Positions 33,203 to 43,800 of a stretch of 64,000 nt of DNA are shown here, in pieces. The stretch's first letter is position 1. The number at the start of each line of letters is the position of its first letter. The translations under genes and the position numbers were made by a program. Origin of the DNA: Pycnopodia helianthoides (lineage: Eukaryota > Echinodermata > Asteroidea > Forcipulatida > Asteriidae); NCBI GenBank assembly GCA_032158295.1, contig CM063257.1, positions 16,894,332 through 16,958,331 of the forward strand, written 5' to 3'. The notes below the pieces were generated by a model, which worked only from the letters and a program-made list of their open reading frames with translations, made no database searches and was not told the DNA's origin.

Positions 33203-33556
33203 CTAAAGCATGTGTACAACATTAATAATTGTCAATTACCAGTATCCACACTTTGTGTAACCCAACGTATCCATGAAATAACAAACCTGTGAAAATTTGA
33301 GCTCAATCGGTCATCAGAGTCAGAAGAAAACAGTAAAAGACCCCTTAATATGTTTGTCACTGTTTTCAAACAACGGATTTTAATCACCGTGACAAAAACT
33401 AACTGTTTTACTAATTTCTCAAAAGCTATAGCATTTCAAGCAACACTATTTCAAGGGAAGTTTTCCACCATGGCCATGTTCATACTGTGTAAATTTATGT
33501 GCAAATCTGTGAACATTTATATTTTTAGTCTTACCAATGTTGTACACACCCTTTAA
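33203..33556 (+). mobile_element. T3 TTAA element, full length, abutting T1
   Basis: It begins CTAAAGCATGTGTACAACAT (TTAA mutated to CTAA) and ends CCAATGTTGTACACACCC with TTTAA. AACAAACCTGTGAAAATTTG and AGCTCAATCGGTCATCAGAG are intact. The centre GGATTTTAATCACCGTGAC is a decayed palindrome. Its right TTAA is the left edge of the next T1. Confidence 0.82.
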
Positions 33557-33894
33557 AGGAACATTGCAGAATTGGTTTTTGCTAACAAAACAGTTGCTGG
33601 CAGTGTAAGCACTTTATGTAATCCACCATATACATAAACTGACAAACCTGTTGAAGTTTGAGATCGATCGGCCATTTGGGTCAACAAATGAATAAAACGC
33701 TCACTTGAGCGATAAACTCCAATCGGAAAATTAGTTTATTCATTTCTCATCAAATATGGCATTTCAGACAGAAATATTTCAAGGGATGTTTTCTACTATC
33801 ATCATTATTAGACCGTGTAAGTTTTATGTAAATCTGAGATCAAAAAGTATATTTTACAAGTTTTTGTCTTACCAGTTCTGTAATGTTCCTTTAA
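33553..33894 (+). mobile_element. T1 TTAA element with internal deletion
   Basis: Both TIRs are present with single substitutions (ATTGCAG; CCAGTTCTG). A segment of about 50 bp between CATTTGGGTCA and ACAAATGAATAA, including the ATTACACATTTGCATG block, is deleted. Confidence 0.88.
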
Positions 33895-35032
33895 ACTTAG
33901 TCATGTTATAACAGCCATGATTTATCAACAGTGGACCTTGATTTGCTAGAATAATTTTGAGAGCACATTTCACTGTGTCATGTTCAATGGTGCCGCTCCA
34001 CTGTGTCATTTGATTTCTGTTTGCAATCTTTCCCGTGGCAAGAATAAGCCGCATGGCGTTGTTCCATTGTGTCCGCTGCAACCGCCCTATATATTTATCT
34101 TCCACACACTTCAAAAGACCAACAGTGGTTTCATTTTCACTACCTTATGGAGACCGAGAGCAAAACAGCAAAAGGGATAACAAAGGGTCTCCATAGGGAA
34201 ATTCTAAAGACTGGGTTGCTCCACAAGGAATTTTGTGTACAAAGTCTATGGGAGGTTCTAAAAATAGAATGTGTGGTTCCACTGGATAGTGGTACCATCC
34301 ATATTATAATTGAATAACACCATCTTCTTGTTTTTCACATTTTGAGCTTTGTGCGCGCCTTGCCGTACAAAGGTAAATTCAACTTGTGTGTCAGTTTATA
34401 AAATAAAACCGAAACAAAGCACTTTCGTGCGAAGCTTGCAATACATAGTTATTGTATCTAAAGTGAACCTCCTAGAAACTTGAAACTCCAGGAAATTGTA
34501 GGATTTGACAAAATACTGTTTAAAAAGATTGACAACTACAAATATATGTTTTTTTACATCACAAAGCGTCAGTTCGTGGTGTCAGTGACGATGTAATCAA
34601 TATAAACATTTCTGCTGGATATATATATATTTTTTTTACTTGTTTATTACTGTTTACGATTTTGTGTTTACTTTTTGAGTCAATTCTGTTTTAATCATGA
34701 ATAGTTGCTTATTTTATACCTAAAATGTTTAGCAAACAGAACTGAACATTTGCAGAATGACACCTGTATTCTGTAGGTCTCGCAAAGAAACTTGACCTTT
34801 TCTATGTTCGTTTTATTTTTGTGATTCCAATTTTTGGGGCAAAAATGGGATTGTTTGTGCATGTTTTCGTCTCGTAAACATTGCTATTGTATCCATCTTC
34901 GTTGATTTGGTTTGTCAATAACAACAACGATAAACCGTCAACCAAACCATAAACGATTACGGTTATCGATTTTAAGAATTCCCGTGGTTGGGATAATCAG
35001 CAGTAAAGTACATTGGTTAGGTTTAGACAGCA
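33895..35032. other. Unassigned stretch
   Basis: Several short open frames lack any family signature. No transposon ends are seen. Confidence 0.4.
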
Positions 35033-35427
35033 TTAAAGGAACATTACAGAATTGGTAAGACAAAAACTTGTAAAAAATACTTTTTGATCACAGATTTACA
35101 TAAAACTTACACGGTCTAATGATGATGATAGTAGAAAACATACCTTGAAATATTTCTGCCTGAAATGCCATATTTGATAAGAAATGAATAAACTCATTTT
35201 CCGATTGGAGTTTATCGCTCAGTGAGCGTTTTATTCATTTGTTGAATCTAGTATGATTTCATGCAAATGTGTAATCGGTTTTTCACTATTTTCTCGTGAC
35301 CCAGATGGCCGATCGATCTCAAACTTCTACAGGTTTGTCAGTTTATGTATATGGTGGATGACATAAAGTGCTTACACTGCCAGCAACTGTTTTGTTAGCA
35401 AAAACCAATTCTGTAATGTTCCTTTAA
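35033..35427 (-). mobile_element. T1 TTAA element, full length
   Basis: Complete TIRs and interior; GCTCAGTGAGCG and GATGGCCGATCGATCTCAAA present. Confidence 0.9.
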
Positions 35428-36270
35428 ACATAATGACATAACATACACGGACGGACTTACCTTGTAGGCCTAGCTGCTAGAGCGTTGTTTGGCAATACCC
35501 GCCACTCGGTGAAGCGAAAAAAAACTATTGACTTCAGGATGTATCGAGACTCTACAGAAAAAAATTCCTGACTTTGATTTGGGAATCACTTTCAGTGCAA
35601 TTCTGTTAGCGAGCCTTTTTTGCAAGCTTCAGTGGAGTTTTTGTCATCACAGTGAAGGCTCTCCATTAATGACGTAAAACCACCAAACCGCTGTCCATTA
35701 GAGTTGTTGGCCCCGATAAAACACTCTCTAAAATGAAATGCATCTTCCTCAGCCGTGAATGACAATGTAATCTGTGAATGCGATGACAAAAGTGGAAGGA
35801 AGCCTCGGCAGCGTTCGCCTGCAACGTCACCATCACCACAAAGTCAGCTGCTCCGGAGTGCGAAAAAAAACTCTGGCTAAAAATGCAATTGAGTTTTGCA
35901 GATTAGAGACGTTTCGGGTGTCCGGCCAATAAGCCTTCTGTGCTCTCCCTTTACTTTGCTGGAATAACACTGCGCCACTCCCAAGTTTGACTTCTTGCTG
36001 TTTGCTTTAAGAGAATTCGAAGAGGGGGGCTTTCAATGGGAAGTACCCGACCCATTTAGCTTGAGCAGCAGAAGGTGAGCTCGTTCTTACCGGCGAGATG
36101 AAAAATAAACAGAGGGAGATTGTCTGTCGGGGTTCCGATTGCAGCACTTGACCGAAGAGAAGACGGGTTCGGCGAAGGCTGGGATATTATCGACTGAATA
36201 AAATGAGGTGAATTGGAGAGGGGGGTGGGCCTAGGTAGCGTGCTCAGAACCAAAACAGTACCCGCCGTAC
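35428..36270. other. Unassigned stretch downstream of a possible minus-strand first exon
   Basis: A minus-strand frame of 65 codons (35592-35789) has ordinary protein-like composition (HSQITLSFTAEEDAFHFREC) but no ATG start, no recognised domain and no convincing acceptor. Confidence 0.3.
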
Positions 36271-36274
36271 TTAC

Positions 36275-36425
36275 CCACACATCTCACGGGGTTGTTCTAC
36301 AACTGTGTGCAAATGGTCCGTAGCACTGCACTCGACCGTGGTCGCGGCTCCACGATCGCACACACACACCAATCACGCTCTGCGGCTGCGCTGTGATAAA
36401 GAACGGCGCGCAGTATAATATGAAC
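36275..36425 (-). promoter_or_regulatory. Candidate minus-strand promoter and first exon
   Basis: Reading the minus strand, a locally CpG-rich segment has a TATTATACTG motif, a GATTGG (inverted CCAAT) box, and downstream GAGATGTGTGG before a strong donor GGTAAGTACGG at about 36275. If the ATG is used only ATG-TGT-GG lies in this exon. No downstream exon is identified, so this is tentative. Confidence 0.25.
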
Positions 36426-36805
36426 GAGTAGGCTTGCACGTGATGGTGAGACGATATTCCTCACTCTATCGGTCGGACTTTCAAATTGGCTTCACATCGA
36501 ACGGATTGCAAGTAGTTTGAGCATTTTTAATAACACTCAGAAGCTGAATGAAGGCAAATGTTGCAAAGAACCTACTCCGAGTTGGCGCCAAAAAAGCTCG
36601 TTTAATTTTAGCTATACCCCTTTAAAAAAAAAAAAAAAAAACGCAAAGGAACAATTTCTCTCCCAACACTCGCTGATCAAATTTAACATCTTCAAAAGAA
36701 GCGTCGCGACATAGAAGTAAACATGAATGAGCCACATTCAATGTCATTAAGGATCCTACCCTATATATAGGTATTATTTAAAAACATAAGTGTAGCCAAC
36801 GTTGT
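36426..36805. other. Unassigned stretch with an A18 run
   Basis: A long A tract lies at about 36625-36642. No exon or element recognised. Confidence 0.35.
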
Positions 36806-37124
36806 AATAGACGATGTGACCTGTGACATTACATGTTTACAAAAGAGCCACAGAGCCTGGACTTCAGGCGGGTACATTAAGAAAACAACAAATAACATAA
36901 ATGGAGATCGCACTGTCTGATTTTCCTCATCTTTTGATATGAAGAAAGGGGGGACATCTCAAAAGCTGTACAGCTGTTGCTTTTGTAAATTTTGAATTTA
37001 TGTGAAAATTATGACACAAAATATAAATTTTCCCATTGACCTGTGTAGCATCTTGCCCGTCAGGAATAGCATTATAATGTACGAGGTCACCGCTTTGTAA
37101 AAAAAAAATGCAACATGGTCTATA
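36806..37124 (-). mobile_element. E element, copy 3, inverted
   Basis: TAGACGATGTGACCTGTGAC opens and CATGGTCTATA closes. The interior is collinear in reverse with 6982-7320, including GTGTAGCATCTTGCCCGTCA. Confidence 0.72.
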
Positions 37125-37135
37125 CTGCCATGTCA

Positions 37136-37243
37136 CACCTTATTTGGAAGAACTTCACTGGCTGCCGGTTAGGAAGAGGATGACCTTCAAGATCTTGGGT
37201 TATGTTTATAACTGCCTCGCGACAACACATCACCTGGTTATTT
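37136..37243 (+). pseudogene. LINE reverse transcriptase fragment, 5' half of a split copy
   Basis: The frame LEELHWLPVRKRMTFKIL then GYVYNCL is the conserved LHWLPVxxRIxFKIL segment of CR1/L2/Jockey-type reverse transcriptases, C-terminal to the thumb. It stops where a SINE was inserted at about 37244. Confidence 0.75.
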
Positions 37244-37827
37244 AATAATAATATCATAATAATATAACGTATTTGTATAGCGCCTACTGCAGGCCAGCCT
37301 CTAATCGCTTAACATTCAGTATTTTCCTGCAAGGGAGCTACGTTTAGATGTATGAGACTTATTCCTTTACATAGCACCATGTAATGATTTACAAGGTGCT
37401 GTTGGCTTGCTCTGAAGCCCTGCCCCTTAGCCTTGGCTCAAGGCGCTTCAACATTCAGTATTTTCCCGCAAGGTAATGTGGAGCTACGTTTTTATTTTTA
37501 AGTATTAGACCTTTTCCTTTACATAGCACCGTGTTATGGTTTACAAGGTGCTGTGGCGCAATATGCAGCCAATCAAACCAGGAACACCGGGGCGAACCCC
37601 TTCTCTTTTCGATAAGTGCACTGGGTTATTTTACATGCATTACGCAAAAAAGGGGGGCCTAAAGGCTTTACGTCCCATCCAAAGGACGCAGCAATAATGG
37701 TTTAAATGTCTTGCTGAAAGGACACAAGTGTCACGACCGGGACTCGAACCCACACTCTGCTGAACTATAGAACAAAAACACCAGAGCTTTAGTCTGGTGC
37801 TCTTATCCGCTCGGCCACGACACGCCA
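37244..37827 (-). mobile_element. Full-length SINE with duplicated 3' part
   Basis: On the minus strand it runs from the head GGCCGAGCGGATAAGAGCAC through GGGTTCGAGTCCCGG, GACGTAAAGCC and GGTTCGCCCCGGTG. The 3' section CCTTTACATAGCACC..AGTATTTTCCTGCA appears twice (37310-37385 and 37450-37525) before the ATTATTA-type tail. ATTTA flanks both sides. Confidence 0.82.
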
Positions 37828-38030
37828 TTTATCATCTTGCCTGTCTCCCCACCGGCCTGGTCGCTCAAGCCTTCACGCTGTCAAACTTTTCGAGTCTGCA
37901 TCAAATCGCACCTTTCCTCATTTTGCTCCCCATACCAGGAATGCACTCACTATCTCCATCAGAGCAATCCGACCCTTTATGCAAAAGTCAAGAAGTGTAT
38001 CAACAATTATTTATATCCAATCTAATGCGC
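37828..38030 (+). pseudogene. LINE relic, 3' half of the split copy
   Basis: After the SINE the frame gives PFIILPVSPPAWSLK and FRVCIKSHLSSF, a weak match to the PPYLxxLL..P.RSLRS and FKSxLKTxLF parts expected next. Stops and frameshifts are present. Confidence 0.5.
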
Positions 38031-38043
38031 TGCGTTCGGCGCT

Positions 38044-38436
38044 TTAAAGGGAACATTACAGAATTGGTAAGAAAAAAACTTGTAAAATATACTTTTGATC
38101 ACAGATTTACATAAACTTACACGGTCTAATGATGATGATAGTAGAAAACATCCCTTGAAATATTTCCGTCTGAAATGCCATATTTGATGAGAAATGAATA
38201 AACTAATTTTCCGATTGGAGTTTATCGCTCAGTGAGCGTTTTATTCATTTGTTGAACCTACATGATTTCATGCAAATGTGTAATCGGTTTTTCACTATTT
38301 TCTCGTGACCCAGATGGCCGATCGATCTCAAACTTCTACAGGTTTGTCAGTTTATGTATATGGTGGATCACATAAAGTGCTTACACTGCCAGCAACTGTT
38401 TTGTTAGCAAAAACCAATTCTGTAATGTTCCTTTAA
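38044..38436 (-). mobile_element. T1 TTAA element, full length
   Basis: The left TIR has an extra G (TTAAAGGGAACATTACAG). The right TIR and interior are intact. Confidence 0.9.
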
Positions 38437-39084
38437 AATGCCTTAATAACTATGTATGCTACATTTGCAATGTTGTCAATCGAACAGATGTGACGTCCAT
38501 ATCACCGTTTGTGAAAATAAATGCAAGGGTTGCACACGATTGTTAGTGTAATGTGATACTAATTGGTACCGTCAAGAACCGCTCGTGACTGCAATACTAA
38601 TGACTGTACATACACACACGTCGGGGTTTATCTAGTGTACAAAGGGCACAATGTTTTAGCTCTCGACGGAGGTGTCCTTCTTTGTACGGCTTGCTTGTGT
38701 TGGTGACGGTTGTGACCGAATTCAACCTTGGTGGCGCTGTTTGACAAACCGAACCAGAGCTGTGCATGTATACCTTCCTATTGCAACGTCACAGCCCAAG
38801 TTTTTGCCAACCAAGGCTGGAAAACCACGGGAAGCCATAAATGAAAAACAAAAACAAAGTAGCCGGAGTTTGTAACAAATTAAGTTTGTTAGATAAATTC
38901 TTCTATTCTTTTTTTTTAAATAGTGTTGATTTTGTTGGGAACAAAGCAACCAATTATGGGTGCATTTTTGTTGTTTAAAGTTTGCAGAAATGTGTGAATT
39001 TTCTGTTAACACGATTAAATGTTTTGCTAACATTCGGCCGTCCGTGCCAACCAGCGCGGTTTGTTTATCAACATTAGATAGGTG
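38437..39084. other. Unassigned stretch
   Basis: ATTGCAACGTCACAGCCC and TTGCCAACCAAGGCTGG near 38776-38821 resemble 28036-28071. No gene recognised. Confidence 0.4.
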
Positions 39085-39600
39085 TATTGCGAGAGTTGCG
39101 ACAACTTGCGATTAGAAGCCATTTTCGGTCGAAAAAACGTATGTGCGCACACAGGGTGCCAGACTAGACTGCACAATGGGCTGTGCTCAACCTCGTCCCC
39201 AGGGTGTGTCGAGCAGTACGAGGTTGACCGCTCTCTCACTCTGGTATTGGATCCTTTGCATATCCACAATGTGTGGATACGTATGCAAATTAGAATAGTC
39301 TGGCTGCTTTTCGAAATTCACATCTTCGTCGTAGTCTCGTGGTCCGGTACCAGATTTAATAGCCTGTTTGTACAATGGTTGCCGGCCGGCTGTTTTGACA
39401 AAGGTTAACATTTGGTTTTGTCCAATCAGGGTCCAAGTAAGGAGTTTCACTCCCAGGGTTTACTACTGTAAACATGGTTGGAAATAAAGTAAACCATTGG
39501 GGACGAGGTTGGGCTGTGCTGCATTTGGAACGAAAATGGCGTCAATCATCCACGTGACAAAAGAAAACTGGTCTCTCCATGTCGCAACTCTCTCGATTCA
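39085..39600. mobile_element. Outer TIR element hosting a nested MITE
   Basis: TTGCGAGAGTTGCGACAACT and GCCATTTTCGGTCG on the left pair with AACGAAAATGGC and TGTCGCAACTCTCTCG on the right. The MULE-like element 39188-39511 lies between them, so it inserted into an older element. Confidence 0.55.
39188..39511 (+). mobile_element. MULE-like MITE (CAACCTCGTCCCCA ends), copy 1
   Basis: The TIR CAACCTCGTCCCCA is found at both ends. Perfect 9 bp duplications GGCTGTGCT lie at 39179-39187 and 39512-39520. The interior has GGATACGTATGCAAATTAGA and GGTTGCCGGCCGGCTGTTTT. Nine-base duplications fit Mutator-like transposons. Confidence 0.85.
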
Positions 39601-40020
39601 CATCTCTGAACCGAACTAATGGGTTCTTTGTTTAATCTCCACAAGACGTCTACTGAGTATTAAGTCCTAATTAACTTCCTAAATGTTTAGACTGAATCAA
39701 GTTTCAACGAATTGGCAGGTATCCCTCAATCACGATTTCGCCAGAAGTCACACAAACGGTTTATGAAATAACTTATCAGAACATAATCAAGAATTGCAAG
39801 TCTAAGACCAAGACGTACTCGGGTTAATCCTGACCCGAGAGTAATAACGTCTCCAAGCTTGAGTAAACAACATTATTCAACTGTATCCTAATTATAGTTA
39901 GACGAACTAACATTTTTGCACTTGACACTTTGAGCACAAACTTCATCTCTTGTTCTTTTCGGACACGGAGCTGGAAAACCTCTTCCCGGATGGACAAGAT
40001 TCGGAAGATCGTATCTTCGG
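39601..40020. other. Unassigned stretch
   Basis: No element or exon recognised. Confidence 0.4.
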
Positions 40021-40385
40021 CGTGTCATGGCCGAGCGGATAAGAGCACCGGACTCAAGCTCTGGTATTTCTGTTCAGCAGAGTGTGGGTTCGAGCCCCGG
40101 TCGTGACACTTGTGTCCAGAAGCAAGACACTTAACCATTATTGCTTCGTCCTTCGGATGGGACGTAAAGCCGTTGGGGTTCACCCCGGTGTTCCTGGTTT
40201 GATTGGCTGCATATTGCGCCACAGCACCTTGTAAACCATGAGATGGTGCTATGTAAAGGAATAGGTCTGATACTTCCAAACGTAGATCCACAATAACATG
40301 CAGGAAAATACTGAATATTGAAGCGCCTTGAGCGTCACTGAGTGACGGATATGAGCGCTATATAAGAAGCCACTATATATAGTTA
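40021..40385 (+). mobile_element. Full-length Leu-tRNA-derived SINE
   Basis: The head GGCCGAGCGGATAAGAGCAC is an A box; GACTCAAGCTC places a CAA anticodon; GGGTTCGAGCCCCGG is the B box. Then come a core AGCAAGACACTTAACCATTA and GATGGGACGTAAAGCCG, and the tail GAGCGCTATATAAGAAGCCA. It follows Pol III SINE architecture with a Meta-type core. Part of the middle (GTGTTGTGTAATGCACG) is deleted. Confidence 0.88.
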
Positions 40386-40394
40386 TATTTATGG

Positions 40395-40540
40395 AGTGTC
40401 GAGTTGTCTAGTGCATGCCCACAAGACTTGAGTTGACTGAGTGCGGGTCCCTGGTGCTGCAGTCATTGCACTGGTGTCCTTGAGCAAGACACTTAATCAT
40501 AGTCCTTCGTATGGGACGTGAAGCTGTACGTTATGCGCGC
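40395..40540 (+). mobile_element. SINE relic with diverged head
   Basis: GTGTCGAGTTGTCTAGTGCA, GAGTGCGGGTCCCTGG and TGTCCTTGAGCAAGACACTT then ATGGGACGTGAAGC follow SINE order; the remainder is absent. Confidence 0.65.
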
Positions 40541-40974
40541 TAATTGCGCTTCGCACGTCAGAGAACACAGAACATCTGTCGTGAGGTTGCCAACGTTGGT
40601 CTATGGAGCACTGTGAGCTCCACCTCAAACTGCATCCCTGCCAGTGTGTTGCATTGAGGTTTGTTCACCTCACGACATCATGGTCCTCCTGATGTGAAAT
40701 TGCTGCGTCGGAATGTCAATTATACAATCATGGTGCGTTATACGTGTGCATTAGTATAGGTGTTCGTGCAACAGCTACATGGCAACGTTATTTGTTATTA
40801 TTCACCGCTTGTTTTGTCAGAAGCGAGATACATATCTTCTTCCTAGATATTTTGATCAATTGTACCTTTTTTCTAATGAAATCAAAGTGATAATGACAAG
40901 AAGTAAACAAAGTTGGTAGCAAAATTAAAGGGGTACACAAAATGTATGAACCGCGGTTTTTTGATATTAAAACA
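40541..40974. other. Unassigned stretch
   Basis: CGTGAGGTTG and CACCTCACGA form a loose inverted pair around 40580-40680. Nothing else is recognised. Confidence 0.35.
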
Positions 40975-41188
40975 CCTTCCTTTATACCACAACGCCACCC
41001 TACCCCTATACCATCTCTCCCTATACAAAAACCCCACCCAAACCCTCCCCTATAACATGATACCCATAATGCCACACCCCCTATAGCACAACCCAACCCC
41101 ACCCATCCCTTACACCTTCCCCCATTCCACAACCCCTCCCCGATATCACTACCCAGTCGTGCCACACCTCCTAAGCCACAACCCCACC
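40975..41188 (+). repeat. C-rich, strand-asymmetric degenerate repeat
   Basis: Repeated CACCCCTATACCA / CCCCACCCAACC words give strong C over G bias on the plus strand. The matching minus-strand frame is glycine/tryptophan-rich low complexity and not a gene. Confidence 0.7.
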
Positions 41189-41189
41189 C

Positions 41190-41325
41190 AAGCAAGTAAC
41201 GCCTCAAAATCACTCCTTTGACGACAGTGTTTTTTTTACATTATTATCACATGATGTTTACCGCAAACCACCATCAAAGCGGCAGGTAACGCCTCAAAAT
41301 CACCCCTTTGGGGATAGTGTTTTGT
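41190..41325 (+). repeat. ~85 bp direct repeat
   Basis: AAGTAACGCCTCAAAATCAC then CCTTTGACGACAGTGTTTT recurs as GGTAACGCCTCAAAATCACC then CCTTTGGGGATAGTGTTTT. Confidence 0.75.
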
Positions 41326-41779
41326 CTTTCTCCTAAGCAACCCATGTTTTGTTTTGTCTGTTGCTCCCTGGTTTGTTGTCCAATTTCTATTTCCCTTTTT
41401 TTTGTGGCCCTTTTTGTGTTCTCTCTTTGCCTTGTTTATTTTGTTATCGTTTGTTTTTTATTTTAATCCATGCTGTATAATTATTGGGATGGGGCGGTTT
41501 TCATATTGTTTACCCTTTTTATTTCAGTTCTTGCTGCATATTGGGATGGGCGGTTTTCATAACTTGTAATTTGTTTTATATATTTTATATGTTTGTATAT
41601 TTTGTATATATTCTGCTATGCCTGCATAAAGTATTGTTATTAAACATCTGCCTGAAGATTAGTTTTTTATCTGGTTAGATTTGATGTACGCTACCTTGAA
41701 CCTGTCAATCACGTGAAGTAAATCGCTTTAGACCTTGAGTCACCTTGTTTGACTGTATAGGATTATATGTAAGACTTGG
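41326..41779. other. Unassigned T-rich stretch
   Basis: GGGATGGGGCGGTTTTCATA and TGGGATGGGCGGTTTTCATA form a short direct repeat at about 41487 and 41543. Confidence 0.4.
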
Positions 41780-42182
41780 TTAAAGACACTTGACACCTTT
41801 GTAATTGTCAAAGACCAGTCTTCTCACTTGGTGTATCTCAACATATGCACAAAATAACAAACCTGTGAAAATTTGAACTCAATTGGTCGTCGAAGTTGCG
41901 AGATAATAATGGAAGAAAAAACACCCTTGTCCATGTTGTCACACGAAGTTGTGTGCTTTCAGATGCTTGATTTCGATTTCGAGACCTCACGCGTGAGGTC
42001 TCAAAATCAATTCAAATATTTTACTAATAAATTACTTCTTTCTCAAAAACTACGTTACTTCAGAGGGAGCCGTTTCTCACAATGTTTTATACTATCAACG
42101 GCTCTCCATTGCTCGTTACCAAGTAAGTTTTTATGCTAACAATTATTTTTGAGTAATTACCAATAGTGTCCAGTGCCTTTAA
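41780..42182 (+). mobile_element. T4 TTAA element, full length
   Basis: It opens TTAAAGACACTTGACACC and closes CAATAGTGTCCAGTGCC with TTTAA. AACAAACCTGTGAAAATTTG is the core. At 41981-42002 GAGACCTCACG and its exact reverse complement form a 22-base palindrome, extending to 17-base arms with one mismatch. Confidence 0.88.
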
Positions 42183-42493
42183 AACCATGCAGTGAGGGCC
42201 GCTGTCTGTTCATGCTGACATCAATGTTGTCCATGTGCTTTGAGTTGTTGTCGTACAAGAACTATGCGACCTTGGCTATGAGCCAAACACTTTGAGCATG
42301 ACGTAATAATGTCATTTAGAAATAAGTTCATTTGTTTTTATTTTGTTTTTGCTTGGAGTTGTTTTTTTATCTTTTTATTCAGTCGTGTCAATGGAAATAA
42401 TTATATGAATGAAAAGGGGATTTAGCATTTCCAAACTGCGTACCAGCCGAAACTAATTATGGTGTAAATGCAATTATTTCAACAACAAAAAAA

Positions 42494-42532
42494 GCCTGGC
42501 GTTTCAACCCTAGCAGAGTCTTTCTCAAAGGC
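42494..42532 (-). ncRNA. Degenerate hammerhead-like motif of Penelope type
   Basis: On the minus strand: GCCT, TTGAGAA, AGACTC-TGCTA-GGGTT, GAAA, CGCC, AGGC, again 39 bases. The stem and GAAA are kept but CTGANGA is changed, so it should be inactive. Confidence 0.4.
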
Positions 42533-42555
42533 TAAATAACTGCTATGTTTCATTT

Positions 42556-42910
42556 CGTGGCCGAGCCGTCAAGTGCATCTGTCTCTGTTAGCTGAATCAT
42601 CAGAGTGTGGTTTCAATTTCCGGGCATGACACTTATGTCATTGACCCATAATTGCTTCGCTTAACCAAGGTGTACAAATGGGCACCTGCGAGAGAAAAGA
42701 CCGCGTTGTGTTGGTTTAACCCAAAATGCAAATTGATGGTGTCACGCGGGGTTGACCGAGGTGTGTACATGGGAACCTGCTAGAGGTAAACCGTAATCGC
42801 TAATTTAAGCAGCTTGGGGCTGTCTGCTCCCCGGGGAGTTGAACAAGTTTGAGGAATGACCTTAAAGTATGCCTGATGAACAGTGATAATAATGTTGTAA
42901 ACCACCTTGA
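42556..42910 (+). mobile_element. Meta-core SINE, second subtype
   Basis: CGTGGCCGAGCCGTCAAGTG is the head and GTGTGGTTTCAATTTCCGGG a B-box relic. AAGGTGTACAAATGGGCACC recurs as GAGGTGTGTACATGGGAACC, so the core region is partly duplicated. The tail TGATGAACAGTGATAATAAT differs from the 40021 subtype. Confidence 0.65.
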
Positions 42911-43438
42911 CCTAGCTATTAGGATATGTTTGTTTGTTTTAAAAAATAAACAGAAAATAAAGAAGAAAAAATGAATCAACAAAAGTTACCATGATATAAA
43001 AATAGTTTAGGGTAAATTTACAAATATTTAAAAAGTAACAACAAACTGCTAGTGAGTGGCAAGATGGAACAGGTGACCAGCACCTCTAGAGAGCCATCCT
43101 ATCACAGTTGAAAGGGGAGGGTTGGGGGAAGAGGGAGGGGAAGAGGCAAACGGGGGGGGACCACCCAAAATCTCCACCAGAACCTTAATACCGGCAGCTA
43201 GCACAACGGCAGTTTGAAAACCAAGAGCAAACGTTGTCAGATTGAAAAGTGGAATTAAATTTAGATTCGTAACATTCAAGCACACGGGCTTTGTATGAGA
43301 GGAATGAAGTATCAGATATGGTCGCCAATGAGAGTTGATTTCAAGTAGAAATAATGTGGAATGGAAAGCATAAATGGATCTGAGTATGTGCGCTACTGTA
43401 ATAATCAAGTATGTTTTTATAAATACTACTAATGCAAC
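42911..43438. other. Unassigned stretch
   Basis: A G-rich tract (43110-43165) gives a 119-codon minus-strand frame without start context or domain signal. Confidence 0.35.
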
Positions 43439-43754
43439 TTGTTCACCATTACTCCCCTGCTAGGACTTTACATTCATCTCAACAGTCATTGCTTTAATAC
43501 CACAACTAGCCTACTAGAGCTTCTTCCATTTGTTATGGTCAAAGATAATTTTCTTACGCTGCTCCGTTTTTTTGGAATAGTCTTCCTGTGCATATTCGCC
43601 AGGCTAGTTCTTTACATTGTTTTAAGTCTCTGTTAAAAACTCATTTGTTTGAAAGTGTAGTCTGCTTACTTGTAATGTTTCTTTCACTTATTGTATATTT
43701 TATTGTTCTCGTTATGTGCTTAGAGGCTTTTGCATTAGGCGCTTTACAAATGTC

Positions 43755-43798
<44 letters not shown>

Positions 43799-43800
43799 GT
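43439..43800 (+). pseudogene. LINE 3' end with WNSLP motif and (TTA)n tail
   Basis: The frame SYAAPFFWNSLPVHIRQASS, then LHCFKSLLKTHLFES, is the C-terminal signature of CR1/L2-type reverse transcriptases. The tail GGCGCTTTACAAATGTC then (TTA)n at 43757-43797 closely resembles the SINE tails here. Upstream domains are absent. Confidence 0.8.

Noticed and set aside
40788..41213. 141-codon glycine/tryptophan-rich minus-strand frame
   Set aside because: It is low-complexity translation of a C-rich degenerate repeat.
43049..43408. 119-codon minus-strand frame
   Set aside because: There is no recognisable domain; part of it is a G-run low-complexity stretch and there is no splice context.
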